Shown: positions 24,867 to 33,222 of the stretch, piece by piece | Position numbering within the stretch: the stretch's first letter is position 1 | Layout of the letters: the number at the start of each line of letters is the position of its first letter | DNA from: Salipiger pentaromativorans | GTDB taxonomy: Bacteria; Pseudomonadota; Alphaproteobacteria; Rhodobacterales; Rhodobacteraceae | Assembly (NCBI RefSeq): GCF_024721115.1 | Contig: NZ_JAMDHK010000005.1 | Span: 1 to 64,000, forward strand | Direction of reading: 5' to 3' | DNA length: 64,000 bases | Position numbers and translations under genes: made by a program | The notes under the pieces: generated by a model | Seen by the model: only the letters and a program-made list of their open reading frames with translations | The model's database searches: none | What the model was told of the DNA's origin: nothing

Positions 24867-25622
24867 TCAGATTCCCTTCCGGCCGCGCAGGGCGCGGATC
24901 ACCATGGGCAGCGCCGCCAGCGCCGCGAGCCCCAGAAGCGGCCCGATCACATGCGGCGCCCAGAGCAGGCTGAGATCCGGCGCCTCGCCCCGGTCGAAGA
25001 CCTCGCCGACACCGACGCCGATCGAGGTGAAGACCAGCGCGCCGGGGATAATTCCCAGCGCCGTGGTCCAGGTGAAGTTCCAGAGCTTCACCCCCACCAG
25101 CGCGGGCAGCAGATTCGCCACGAAGAACGGCACCGCCGGCACCAGCCGCAGCAGGAACAGCACGCTCACCTCGTTGTCGCGCAGCCCTGCCTTCACCCGG
25201 CCCAGCGTCCCCTCCGAGGCGTCCATCCGCGCCGCGAGCGCGCGGCCCAGCCCGGCCCGTGCGGCCAGAAAGATCAGCACCGCCCCCGCCGTCGCCGCCA
25301 CCACGTTCAGCACGGTGCCCGCTGCAAGGCCGAAGAGAAACCCGCCGGTGACCGACGCCACCGCGGCCCCGGGCAGCGAAAAGGCGACAATCGTCACATA
25401 GGCAAGCAGAAAGCCCCCCGCCATCAGCAGATATTGCGCATCCCGCAGCGCCAGAAGCGCCTCGCGGTTGTCGCGCAGCGTGTCAAAGCTGATGTAGTCG
25501 CGCAGCGTCAGAAACCCCAGCACGGCGGCGATCAGGATGATCGCCAGCGGCATGTGGCGGGCGAGTCGGCGTTTCTGTCGAACGGCCATGGCGGTCTCGG
25601 GGTCGGAGCTGGTCTCGGTCAT
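24867..25622 (-). CDS. TVP38/TMEM64 (VTT-domain) family membrane protein
   Basis: The ATG at 25622 gives 251 residues; an open frame reaches back to 25733 but overlaps the likely promoter. A helix at about residues 22-40 is followed by the VTT/SNARE-associated core with the re-entrant motif FSLPGAAVASVTGGFLFG (near 80), the segment RLVPAVPFFVANLLPA (near 160) and a last helix near 220-240. Proteins of this family are inner-membrane proteins related to DedA, with proposed roles in lipid or ion transport. The flavin reductase gene starts 3 bp downstream, a pairing often seen with this family. It is divergent from rpmH. Confidence 0.85.
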   Translation of the reverse strand: MTETSSDPETAMAVRQKRRLARHMPLAIILIAAVLGFLTLRDYISFDTLRDNREALLALRDAQYLLMAGGFLLAYVTIVAFSLPGAAVASVTGGFLFGLAAGTVLNVVAATAGAVLIFLAARAGLGRALAARMDASEGTLGRVKAGLRDNEVSVLFLLRLVPAVPFFVANLLPALVGVKLWNFTWTTALGIIPGALVFTSIGVGVGEVFDRGEAPDLSLLWAPHVIGPLLGLAALAALPMVIRALRGRKGI

Positions 25623-25728
25623 GTGCTCAAGATGCGGCAGGGCGCGGCACGGCAACAGCCCCTTCACGCCGCCTTGATGCGGAGTGAGGCCCGCGTGCCG
25701 CGTTTGCAGGGCCGGGCCCCGGGGCTGT

Positions 25729-25762
25729 AACATTTGCGCGGCATGGGGCCGGGCGAAATGTT
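25729..25762. promoter_or_regulatory. Inverted repeat between the VTT-domain gene and rpmH
   Basis: AACATTT at 25729-25735 is repeated in inverted form (AAATGTT) at 25756-25762, 20 bp apart. It lies upstream of the rpmH -35 box and upstream of the leftward start at 25622, so it could be an operator for either direction. The regulator is unknown. Confidence 0.35.
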
Positions 25763-25784
25763 GCAGCTTTCGCGCGATAGAGGT

Positions 25785-25813
25785 TTGACATGTGCAGCGC
25801 GCCTCCCTATAGC
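25785..25813 (+). promoter_or_regulatory. Near-consensus sigma-70 promoter of rpmH
   Basis: TTGACA at 25785-25790 and TATAGC at 25808-25813 are separated by exactly 17 bp, in front of the ribosomal protein gene starting at 25880. This is the best housekeeping promoter in the window and would drive rpmH-rnpA-yidD with a leader of about 60 nt. Confidence 0.85.
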
Positions 25814-25879
25814 ACGGGCTTCGAATGACACCGGCCCGGCGAATCCGCCCCGGGCTGCCCGAAAACGGAGTAGAGCGCG

Positions 25880-26014
25880 ATGAAACGCACCTTTCAGCCG
25901 TCGAACCTGGTTCGCAAGCGCCGTCACGGCTTCCGCGCCCGCATGGCCACCAAAGCGGGCCGCAAGGTCCTGAACGCGCGCCGCGCCCGCGGCCGCAAGC
26001 AGCTCAGCGCCTGA
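25880..26014 (+). CDS. rpmH: 50S ribosomal protein L34
   Basis: This small gene encodes 44 residues beginning [18 protein letters not shown]. It has the family's basic composition and its full usual length, with the conserved [20 protein letters not shown] tail. A GGAG lies 9 nt before the ATG. It is the first gene of the conserved rpmH-rnpA-yidD group and is preceded by a strong promoter at 25785. L34 is a late-assembling component of the large ribosomal subunit. Confidence 0.98.
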   Translation: MKRTFQPSNLVRKRRHGFRARMATKAGRKVLNARRARGRKQLSA

Positions 26015-26030
26015 GCCGCGCGCTCTGCCC

Positions 26031-26462
26031 ATGGCGGAGCGGGACACGCATCGACACACCGGGGCCGCTTCGGAAATGACCGAAGCGGCCCTTGTGCGTG
26101 ATCCGTTGAGTGCCAAGCCGAAAATCGCGACGCTGCGCAAGCGGGCCGATTTTCTCGCCGCCGCGCGTGCCCGGCGTCAGCCCGTCGGCTCCATGCTGGT
26201 GCAGGCCCGGCGCCGGAACGACGACGATCCGTCGATCCGCGTGGGCTTTACCTGCTCGAAGAAGGTCGGTAACGCCGTCGCCCGCAACCGTGCCAAGCGG
26301 CGGCTGCGCGAGGTTGCGCGCCTGGCGCTGCCAACTCTGGGCCGGCCCGGCTGGGATTACGTGCTGATCGGCCGCCGCGACGCGACCGCCGACCGCCCCT
26401 TCCCGCTGCTCCAGCGCGATTTCGAACACGCCCTGCGCAAGCTGCACGGACCCGAGACATGA
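26031..26462 (+). CDS. rnpA: Ribonuclease P protein component
   Basis: This is the protein subunit of RNase P, which helps the catalytic RNA trim tRNA 5' leaders. The RNR signature appears as [20 protein letters not shown] near residues 70-90, followed by RRLREVAR. The 143-residue frame is slightly long at the N terminus; an internal ATG at 26076 would give 128 residues, closer to the family norm. It lies 16 bp after rpmH and its stop overlaps the yidD start. Confidence 0.95.
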   Translation: MAERDTHRHTGAASEMTEAALVRDPLSAKPKIATLRKRADFLAAARARRQPVGSMLVQARRRNDDDPSIRVGFTCSKKVGNAVARNRAKRRLREVARLALPTLGRPGWDYVLIGRRDATADRPFPLLQRDFEHALRKLHGPET

Positions 26463-26746
26463 GCCCGCTCGCCCATATCGTCGCCCTGCCTGTCCGGTTC
26501 TATCGGCTCTTCTTCTCCGCCTGGGTCGGCCACGGCTGCCGCTTTCAGCCCACCTGTTCCGCCTACGCGCTGGAAGCGCTGGAGAAACACGGCGCCATCA
26601 AGGGCAGCTATCTTGCCGCCCACCGGATCCTGCGCTGCCACCCCTGGGGCGGCTCGGGCATCGACAACGTGCCCGAGTCAGACAAGACCAAGGCGCAGTG
26701 CCGCCATCAGCATCACGACGGCCATCACTCCGGCAACGATCAGTAG
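26459..26746 (+). CDS. yidD: Membrane protein insertion efficiency factor YidD
   Basis: This 95-residue small protein overlaps rnpA by 4 bp (ATGA). Residues 1-69 match YidD, a membrane-associated helper of YidC-dependent insertion: an amphipathic N-terminal stretch, [16 protein letters not shown] near 26, and [18 protein letters not shown] near 55. After that comes an unusual 26-residue tail rich in His, Gln and Asn. This tail is encoded where the convergent membrane protein gene (26678-27142) ends, a 69-bp overlap of coding sequence. Confidence 0.92.
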   Translation: MSPLAHIVALPVRFYRLFFSAWVGHGCRFQPTCSAYALEALEKHGAIKGSYLAAHRILRCHPWGGSGIDNVPESDKTKAQCRHQHHDGHHSGNDQ

Positions 26747-27142
26747 CGCATTGCGCCGCGCGATCCTCCTCGCCTGCTGCGCAAAGATCTCCGGCGCGAG
26801 CATCATCTTGCGGAACCGGCGCCGGAAAAACCCGTCAACCGCCCCGAGATAGAAAAACGCCAGAAGAAACGCGCTCAGCACCGCAAGCCCGTAGCCCCCG
26901 GTCAGATCTCCCCAGCGCTGTACCCCCGCCAGCCAGGCCCGCGCGATACCGCTGAGAATCGCCAGCACGCCGGCCATGCCCATCAGTGTGCTTGAGAACG
27001 GCGCCAGCGCGGCAAAGACCCGGCGCGCCTCGGCGGCGGGCAGCCGCGCCAGCGCCGGGTAGACCACGGCCGACAGATACACCAGCCCGCCGCCCCAGAC
27101 GACCGCCGTGACCAGATGAAGCATATGCACCAGCGCCAGCAT
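26678..27142 (-). CDS. Small CopD-like integral membrane protein
   Basis: This is a hydrophobic protein of about 154 residues if it starts at the ATG at 27142 (the frame reaches 27208). Four transmembrane helices are apparent, at about residues 3-25, 43-65, 82-100 and 130-150. The first contains [20 protein letters not shown] with two His residues, resembling CopD-domain or haem-binding membrane proteins often found here in Rhodobacteraceae. Function is unknown. It is the only minus-strand gene inserted between yidD and ttcA, and its end overlaps yidD. Confidence 0.75.
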   Translation of the reverse strand: MLALVHMLHLVTAVVWGGGLVYLSAVVYPALARLPAAEARRVFAALAPFSSTLMGMAGVLAILSGIARAWLAGVQRWGDLTGGYGLAVLSAFLLAFFYLGAVDGFFRRRFRKMMLAPEIFAQQARRIARRNALLIVAGVMAVVMLMAALRLGLV

Positions 27143-27251
27143 CCGCGCCCCTCTCTTCCCTCCAGCCCGGTTTCCGACAACGGCCCGGCGGCTGTCAATC
27201 GCCCGCATCGCCGCTGGTCAAGGCGCCCGGCCCGCGCTATGTGCTGACCCC

Positions 27252-28127
27252 ATGTTCGACACCGCCGACGATATCCACCCGCTGTTCTACGGCGCTCCCA
27301 AGAGCACCGAGTTCAAGAAGCTGCGCAAGCGCATCGTGCAGAACGTGCGCGAGGCGGTGGAGCAGTATGGCATGGTCGAACGGCGCGAGGACGGCAGCAC
27401 GCCGAAATGGCTGGTCTGCCTGTCCGGCGGCAAGGACAGCTACACCCTGCTCGCCGTGCTGCACGAGCTGAAATGGCGCGGCATGCTGCCGGTCGATCTG
27501 CTGGCCTGCAATCTCGATCAGGGCCAGCCGGGCTTTCCCGCGACGGTACTGCCCGAGTTTCTGGACAAGATGCAGGTGCCGCACCGGATCGAGTATCAGG
27601 ACACCTATTCGGTGGTGATGGACAAGGTTCCGCAGGGCCGCACTTTTTGCGCGCTCTGCTCGCGGCTGCGGCGCGGCAACCTCTACCGGATCGCCCGGGA
27701 AGAGGGCTGCTCGGCGGTGGTGCTGGGCCATCACCGCGACGACATTCTCGAAACCTTCTTCATGAACCTCTTTCACGGCGGGCGGCTGGCGACCATGCCG
27801 CCGAAGCTGGTGAACGAAGAGGGCGATCTCTTCGTCTACCGCCCGCTCGCCCATGTGGCCGAGGCCGATTGCGAGAAATTCGCCCGCGCGATGAATTACC
27901 CGATCATTCCCTGCGATCTCTGCGGGTCGCAAGACGGGTTGCAGCGCCAGCAGGTGAAGCAGATCCTCGACGGTTGGGAAAAGAACAGCCCCGGCCGCCG
28001 GCAGGTGATGTTCCGGGCGCTGATGAATATCCGGCCCTCGCATATGCTCGACCCGAAACTGTTTGATTTCGCGGGGCTGATGCGCGGCGCGGAGGGAAAA
28101 AACTCCGACATCCCCGACCTGCGTTAA
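27252..28127 (+). CDS. ttcA: tRNA 2-thiocytidine(32) synthetase TtcA
   Basis: This 291-residue ATP-dependent enzyme inserts sulfur at C32 of certain tRNAs. The PP-loop ATP pyrophosphatase motif LSGGKDSYT is near residue 57. The two conserved Cys pairs of TtcA are visible: [10 protein letters not shown] near 132 and CDLCGSQ near 220, the first pair holding the 4Fe-4S cluster in studied members. The sequence [14 protein letters not shown] near 158 is typical of the family. An EAL-domain gene follows 63 bp downstream on the same strand. Confidence 0.95.
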   Translation: MFDTADDIHPLFYGAPKSTEFKKLRKRIVQNVREAVEQYGMVERREDGSTPKWLVCLSGGKDSYTLLAVLHELKWRGMLPVDLLACNLDQGQPGFPATVLPEFLDKMQVPHRIEYQDTYSVVMDKVPQGRTFCALCSRLRRGNLYRIAREEGCSAVVLGHHRDDILETFFMNLFHGGRLATMPPKLVNEEGDLFVYRPLAHVAEADCEKFARAMNYPIIPCDLCGSQDGLQRQQVKQILDGWEKNSPGRRQVMFRALMNIRPSHMLDPKLFDFAGLMRGAEGKNSDIPDLR

Positions 28128-28190
28128 GTCTCGGGTTACCTCCTTGTTCTAGTCCTGTTCCCGTCCGCATCAGCAAGAAGGGGCGGGACG

Positions 28191-29744
28191 ATGACATCGA
28201 GGCTGAGGGCCGATCTGATCCGGCACCGCGCAACACTGTCGAAAACACTGTCGAGATGGATCCACGGCGCGCATATGCTCGCCTTCCTCCCCGCGCTGTC
28301 GCTCGCCGGGTTCTGGCTTGGGGGAGAGGTCGCGCTGATCTCCGTGGCGCTGGGGCTGCCGGCGCTCTACGCGCTTTTCTCCGACGGCAGGCCCGGCGCC
28401 GCCCCGGCAGAGCGTCCGCTGCCCGATCTGGTCGATACCGCCACCGCACAGGAGCTGGCGGAGCAGATGCTGACCCGCGCCCGGGCGGCCCATCTCGCCA
28501 CCGCCTGCTTCATGATCGAGGCCGAGGGGCTCGACGAGGTGGCGCGCCGCAGCGGCGACGATTCGGTGCAAAGCCTGCGCGACACCCTGCTGGCGCGCCT
28601 GCGCAAGCTGATGCGGCGCGGCGACCGGGTGGTGCGCGTGGGGGATTCGCGCTTCATGGTGCTGCTCGGGCCGTCGCTGCGGCTCGACCTCGAAACGCTG
28701 CTGACACTCGCCGACCGCATCCAGCGCGGGCTCGAGGAGCCGGCCGCGACCGAGACCGGGACGCATTATCTTTCCATGGCCATCGGCTTTTGCGGCTCGG
28801 TCCGGCTGCGCGGCCAGGGCAGCGGGGCGCAGCTTGTCGAGGCCGCGCAAACCGCGCTGACCGAGGCGCTGGCCAACGGCCCCTCGGCGATTCGCTCCTG
28901 GTCGGACAGCATGCGCGCTGAACGGCGGGCGCGGAAAACCCTGCTGGGCGAGGTCGAGCGCGCGCTGGCCAAGGGGCAGATCCAGCCCTGGTTCCAGCCG
29001 CAGCTTTGCACCTCGACCGGACAGATCAGCGGTGTCGAGGCGCTGGCGCGCTGGCTGCATCCGGAACGCGGGATCGTGCCGCCGATGGAATTTCTCACCG
29101 CGCTGGAAGAGGCCGGCCAGATGGACCGGCTGAGCGAGGTCGTCCTCCAGCACAGCCTGACCGCCCTGCGCGGCTGGGACGAGGCCGGGATCGAGATCCC
29201 GCGCGTCAGCGTGAACTTCTCGGATGTCGAGCTGTGCGGCCCGCAGCTCGTCGAGCGCATCAAATGGGAACTCGACCGCTTTGGAATGCCCGCCTCGCGG
29301 CTGGGGGTCGAGGTGCTGGAAACGGTGATCGCGGATTCCCCCGAGGGGATCGTGGCGCGCAACATCGTCTCGCTGTCGCAGCTCGGCTGCCAGATCGACC
29401 TCGACGATTTCGGCACCGGTCACGCCTCGATCACCGCGCTGCGGCGGTTCACCGTGCATCGGCTCAAGATCGACCGCAGCTTCGTCACCCGCGTGGACCG
29501 CGACGAGGAACAGCGCCGCATGCTGGCGGCGGTGCTGGGGCTTGCCGACCGGCTGGGGTTGGAAACCGTCGCCGAAGGGGTCGAGAGCGTGGCCGAACAC
29601 GCCCTGCTTGCCCAGCTCGGATGCGACCATGTCCAGGGCTTCGGCATCGCCCGCCCGATGCCCGCCGACAAGCTGACCGACTGGGCGCGCAGCCATGCTC
29701 AGCGGGTTGCCGCCGCCCAGAACGTCGGCCGGAGCACCGGATAG
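28191..29744 (+). CDS. Cyclic-di-GMP phosphodiesterase (EAL) with degenerate GGDEF domain
   Basis: This 517-residue signalling protein has two closely spaced membrane helices at about residues 25-65, so it is anchored by its N terminus. A GGDEF-like domain spans about 80-245, but the active-site loop reads VGDSRF instead of GGDEF, so diguanylate cyclase activity is unlikely. The EAL domain (about 255-500) looks intact: GVEALARW, the Asn in VSVNFSD, GVEVLE, the DDFGTGH metal site, LKIDRSF and AEGVES are all present. It probably hydrolyses c-di-GMP. It sits between ttcA and yidC but shares no obvious function with them. Confidence 0.92.
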   Translation: MTSRLRADLIRHRATLSKTLSRWIHGAHMLAFLPALSLAGFWLGGEVALISVALGLPALYALFSDGRPGAAPAERPLPDLVDTATAQELAEQMLTRARAAHLATACFMIEAEGLDEVARRSGDDSVQSLRDTLLARLRKLMRRGDRVVRVGDSRFMVLLGPSLRLDLETLLTLADRIQRGLEEPAATETGTHYLSMAIGFCGSVRLRGQGSGAQLVEAAQTALTEALANGPSAIRSWSDSMRAERRARKTLLGEVERALAKGQIQPWFQPQLCTSTGQISGVEALARWLHPERGIVPPMEFLTALEEAGQMDRLSEVVLQHSLTALRGWDEAGIEIPRVSVNFSDVELCGPQLVERIKWELDRFGMPASRLGVEVLETVIADSPEGIVARNIVSLSQLGCQIDLDDFGTGHASITALRRFTVHRLKIDRSFVTRVDRDEEQRRMLAAVLGLADRLGLETVAEGVESVAEHALLAQLGCDHVQGFGIARPMPADKLTDWARSHAQRVAAAQNVGRSTG

Positions 29745-29869
29745 CGCCGGCCCTGCGGCTGCTCCAAATGGTCACAAAACCCCCTGTTCGCCCGGAATCG
29801 GCTTGACCTTTGCAGGTCCTGCCTGTTGAACCCGGCGGTGACTTTCCAAGGACAGGGCGGCGGCTTCGC

Positions 29870-31696
29870 ATGGACGATCAGAACAAGAACCTGCTCATCG
29901 CAACTGGGCTGAGCTTTGTCGTGATCCTCATCTGGTTCCTGCTATTCCCGCCCCCGGAAGAGCCCGCTCAGGACCAGACCCAACCGGTCGCAACCGCGCC
30001 CGTGGCCGGCGATGCCGCCGCCACGCCGACCGCCGCTCCCTCGGCGGTGGCCGACGGTGGACCCTCGGCGCCCCAGGTCGAGGCCGCCGACGCGCCGCGT
30101 CTTGCCATCGACACGACGCGCCTCGCGGGGTCCATTTCGCTCTCCGGCGGGCGCCTCGACGAACTGAAGCTCAAGGATTACACCGTCACCACCGACCCGG
30201 AGTCCGGCAATGTGCAGGTGCTCGAACCGGTGGGCAGCGGCCACGCCTATTACGCGCTCTACGGCTGGGCACCGGGCGCCGGGCTGACGCAGGCCGACGT
30301 TCCCGGCGCCAACACGGAATGGCAGATCGAAGCCGGCGAAACGCTCGGCTCGGACAGCCCCGTGGTCCTGCGCTGGGACAGCCCCTCGGGCCTGATCTTC
30401 CGCCGCACGCTCGAGGTGGACGAGAACTTCATGTTCACCGTGACCCAGTCGGTCGAGAACACCGGCTCCGGCACCGTCTCGGCGGCGCCCTATGGCATCA
30501 TCGCCCGCCATGGCGAGCCCGTGGACCGCAAGAAGTTCTTCGTGCTGCACGAAGGCGTCGTCGCCATGGCCGACGGCAAGCTCGACGAGATCGACTATAC
30601 CGACATGCCCGACCTCGACATGGTGGCGAGCGAAGGCGCCCGCTCCAAGGTCACGCAGGTGGCCGAGAACGGCTGGATCGGCTTTACCGACCACTACTGG
30701 ATGACCACGCTCATCCCCGCCCCCGGCAGCGCTTTCAAGCAGGTGGCGAAATACGACGACGGGCGCGACATCTACCAGACAGAGGCGGTGCTGCCGACCA
30801 TGACGCTGGCCCCCGGCGGCACCCAGCAGGTGACCACCCAGCTTTTCGTCGGAGCCAAGGAATGGGAAACCATCCGTGAATACGAACAGCAGGGCGTGGA
30901 CCGCTTCATCGATTCCATCGACTGGGGCTGGTTCTTCTTCCTGACCAAGCCGATCTTCTGGCTGCTGCACCACCTGCACCAGCTCATCGGCAACATGGGC
31001 TGGTCGATCATCGCGCTGACGCTGATCCTCAAGGCGCTGCTCTTCCCGCTGGCGTTCAAGTCCTACGTCTCCATGGCGAAGATGAAGGAACTCCAGCCGC
31101 AGATGGAGAAGCTCAAGGAGGCCGCGGGCGACGACCGCCAGAAGCTCCAGCAGGAGATGATGGCGCTCTACAAGCGTGAAAAGGTCAACCCCGCCTCGGG
31201 CTGCCTGCCGATCCTGCTGCAAATCCCGATCTTCTTCTCGCTCTACAAGGTGATCTTCGTCGCCTTCGAACTGCGTCAGGCCCCCTGGCTCGGCCCGTTC
31301 CAGGACCTCTCCACGCCCGATCCGACCTCGCTTTACAACCTGTTCGGCGCGCTGCCCTGGGCAGCCCCCGAGGCGGGCACGACGCTGGCGCTGGTCTTCA
31401 TCGGCATCCTGCCGCTGCTTCTGGGCATCTCGATGTGGCTGCAACAGAAGCTGAACCCGGCACCCACCGATCCGACGCAGGCGATGATCTTTGCCTGGAT
31501 GCCCTGGGTCTTCATGTTCATGCTCGGCGGGTTCGCAAGCGGTCTGGTGCTCTACTGGATCACCAACAACACGATCACCTTCACCCAGCAGTACCTGATC
31601 ATGCGTAGCCAGGGCTTCAAGCCGGACGTGTTCGGGAACATCAAGGCCAGCTTCCGGCGCAAGCAGAAAGCCGAGAGTGACGCGGCAGAGAAATGA
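29870..31696 (+). CDS. yidC: Membrane protein insertase YidC
   Basis: This 608-residue inner-membrane insertase starts at the ATG at 29870; an open frame extends 60 bp upstream. The N terminus MDDQNKNLLIATGLSF with its first helix is characteristic, followed by a Pro/Ala-rich linker and a large periplasmic domain (about 65-345). The conserved five-helix core begins near 370 (GWSIIALTLILKALLFPLAF), with the cytosolic hairpin PQMEKLKEA and the positively charged groove region NPASGCLPILLQIPIF near 445. It is in the usual block after rpmH, rnpA and yidD, and the stop overlaps the MOSC gene by 4 bp. Confidence 0.96.
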   Translation: MDDQNKNLLIATGLSFVVILIWFLLFPPPEEPAQDQTQPVATAPVAGDAAATPTAAPSAVADGGPSAPQVEAADAPRLAIDTTRLAGSISLSGGRLDELKLKDYTVTTDPESGNVQVLEPVGSGHAYYALYGWAPGAGLTQADVPGANTEWQIEAGETLGSDSPVVLRWDSPSGLIFRRTLEVDENFMFTVTQSVENTGSGTVSAAPYGIIARHGEPVDRKKFFVLHEGVVAMADGKLDEIDYTDMPDLDMVASEGARSKVTQVAENGWIGFTDHYWMTTLIPAPGSAFKQVAKYDDGRDIYQTEAVLPTMTLAPGGTQQVTTQLFVGAKEWETIREYEQQGVDRFIDSIDWGWFFFLTKPIFWLLHHLHQLIGNMGWSIIALTLILKALLFPLAFKSYVSMAKMKELQPQMEKLKEAAGDDRQKLQQEMMALYKREKVNPASGCLPILLQIPIFFSLYKVIFVAFELRQAPWLGPFQDLSTPDPTSLYNLFGALPWAAPEAGTTLALVFIGILPLLLGISMWLQQKLNPAPTDPTQAMIFAWMPWVFMFMLGGFASGLVLYWITNNTITFTQQYLIMRSQGFKPDVFGNIKASFRRKQKAESDAAEK

Positions 31697-32433
31697 GCGC
31701 CCACCTCGCCCAGATCTGGCGGCACCCGATCAAGGGGATCGGTTCCGAACCCCTTGAAACGGTGACGCTGGCCAAGGACGCGCCCATGCCCGGAGACCGG
31801 GCATGGGCGCTTCAGCATGATGGCGCCGCGCAGACGACAGACTGGCAACCCCGCAAGAATTTTCTCGTGGTCGCAAACGGCCCCCGGCTTGCCCAGGTGC
31901 GCGCGATCACGGAACCGGACGGCAGGCTGACCCTGTCACACCCGGACCGGCCCGCGCTTTCGCTTGCCCCCGCGAAGGACGGCCCCGCGCTGATCGACTG
32001 GGTCCGCCCGCTCTGGCCGGAAACCGCGCCGGCGCCGCGTACCCTTGTCGCCGCGCCGCCTCAGGGCATGGGAGACAATGGCAGGGCCGAGCTTGCCATC
32101 CTCAATCTTGCCAGCCTGCGCGCCCTGTCGGATGTCATCGGCCAGCCGCTCGAGATCGAGCGGTTCCGTGGGAATCTGATCCTGGACGGGCTGGCGCCCT
32201 GGGAAGAGTTCGAGTGGGTCGGCAAAAGCCTTTGCATCGGGGCCGTCACACTGGAAGTAACGGCGCGGATCGAGCGCTGCCGCGCGACCGAAGCAAACCC
32301 CAAGACCGGCCTGCGCGATGTGCAGCCCGTCCGCGCGCTTCACACCCGCTGGCGCCATCGCGACTTCGGGGTCTATGCGCGTGTGGAAACCGGTGGCATG
32401 GTCACCCAAGACAACAAGGTGTCCCTGACATGA
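31693..32433 (+). CDS. MOSC-domain protein
   Basis: This 246-residue cytosolic protein has an N-terminal MOSC_N beta-barrel (HPIKGIGSEPLETV near residue 11) and a MOSC domain whose conserved cysteine lies in IERCRATEANPKTG near 197. MOSC proteins bind molybdenum cofactor or act in sulfur transfer and N-hydroxylated substrate reduction, but this single-domain form has no assigned reaction. It overlaps yidC by 4 bp and engB by 4 bp, so the three are translationally coupled. Confidence 0.88.
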   Translation: MSAHLAQIWRHPIKGIGSEPLETVTLAKDAPMPGDRAWALQHDGAAQTTDWQPRKNFLVVANGPRLAQVRAITEPDGRLTLSHPDRPALSLAPAKDGPALIDWVRPLWPETAPAPRTLVAAPPQGMGDNGRAELAILNLASLRALSDVIGQPLEIERFRGNLILDGLAPWEEFEWVGKSLCIGAVTLEVTARIERCRATEANPKTGLRDVQPVRALHTRWRHRDFGVYARVETGGMVTQDNKVSLT

Positions 32434-33083
32434 ATGCGCTTCCCTTTCCGCTTGCCGAAGAGCCCGATGACGACGCGCGCGAACACGGGCGCAAGCTCTT
32501 CGCCGGCGAGGTCGATTTCCTCAAGGGCGTGGTGGCCATGGACGGGCTGCCCCCGGACGACCGGGTCGAGGTCTGTTTCGCCGGGCGCTCCAACGTGGGC
32601 AAATCCAGCCTGATCAACGCGCTGACCGGGCGCAAGGGTCTAGCACGTGCCTCGAACACCCCCGGCCGCACGCAGGAGATCAACTTCTTCACCCTGGGCG
32701 ACACGAGCTATCTGGTCGACCTGCCGGGCTATGGCTTTGCCAACGCACCGGTGGCGGTGGTCGAGAAATGGCAACGGCTGCTGAAGCAGTACCTGTCCGG
32801 CCGGGTGTCGCTGCGCCGGGCCTTTGTGCTGATCGACACGCGCCACGGCGTCAAGCCGGTGGACGAAGAGATCATGACCCTGCTCGACCGCGCGGCGGTG
32901 ACCTTTCAGGCGGTGCTGACCAAGGCCGACAAGGTCAAGGCGCAGGACCGTGAGAAAATTCTGACGCAGGTGCGCGGGGCGCTCGCCAAACACCCCGCCG
33001 CCTATCCCGAGATCGTGCTGACAAGCTCTGAAAAGGGCGATGGCATCGCCACGCTGCGCGCCATCATCGCCGGGCTCGGCTGA
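32430..33083 (+). CDS. engB: Ribosome biogenesis GTP-binding protein EngB/YihA
   Basis: This 217-residue GTPase, needed for large-subunit assembly in other bacteria, starts at the ATG at 32430, overlapping the MOSC stop (ATGA). The G1 loop GRSNVGKSS is near residue 51, G3 DLPGYGFA near 96, and G4 LTKADK near 163. The N-terminal stretch with [11 protein letters not shown] is standard. Two terminator-like hairpins follow immediately, at 33085 and 33131, closing the yidC operon. Confidence 0.95.
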   Translation: MNALPFPLAEEPDDDAREHGRKLFAGEVDFLKGVVAMDGLPPDDRVEVCFAGRSNVGKSSLINALTGRKGLARASNTPGRTQEINFFTLGDTSYLVDLPGYGFANAPVAVVEKWQRLLKQYLSGRVSLRRAFVLIDTRHGVKPVDEEIMTLLDRAAVTFQAVLTKADKVKAQDREKILTQVRGALAKHPAAYPEIVLTSSEKGDGIATLRAIIAGLG

Positions 33084-33084
33084 G

Positions 33085-33108
33085 AAAAATCTTCTCACGA
33101 AGATTTTT
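33085..33108. terminator. Terminator hairpin after engB
   Basis: A perfect 10-bp stem (AAAAATCTTC at 33085-33094, complement at 33099-33108) with a 4-nt loop ends in TTTTT. It overlaps the sequence immediately after the engB stop codon. Confidence 0.75.
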
Positions 33109-33130
33109 CCGGGCGCGCATCCGCCACCGC

Positions 33131-33156
33131 CAAGATTTTTCGCACGAAAAATCTTG
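33131..33156. terminator. Second, related hairpin between engB and argB
   Basis: A perfect 12-bp stem (33131-33142 with 33145-33156) has a 2-nt loop. Its arm AAGATTTTT is the same as in the hairpin at 33085, so the two can also pair with each other and form alternative structures. It could work as a second terminator or as a leader element for argB, 67 bp downstream. Confidence 0.5.
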
Positions 33157-33222
33157 CGTCCTGCGTGGCCTTCCGAAAAACAAAGGGGCAACCCCGACCG
33201 CATCGGAAGGATGCCTCCAGAG

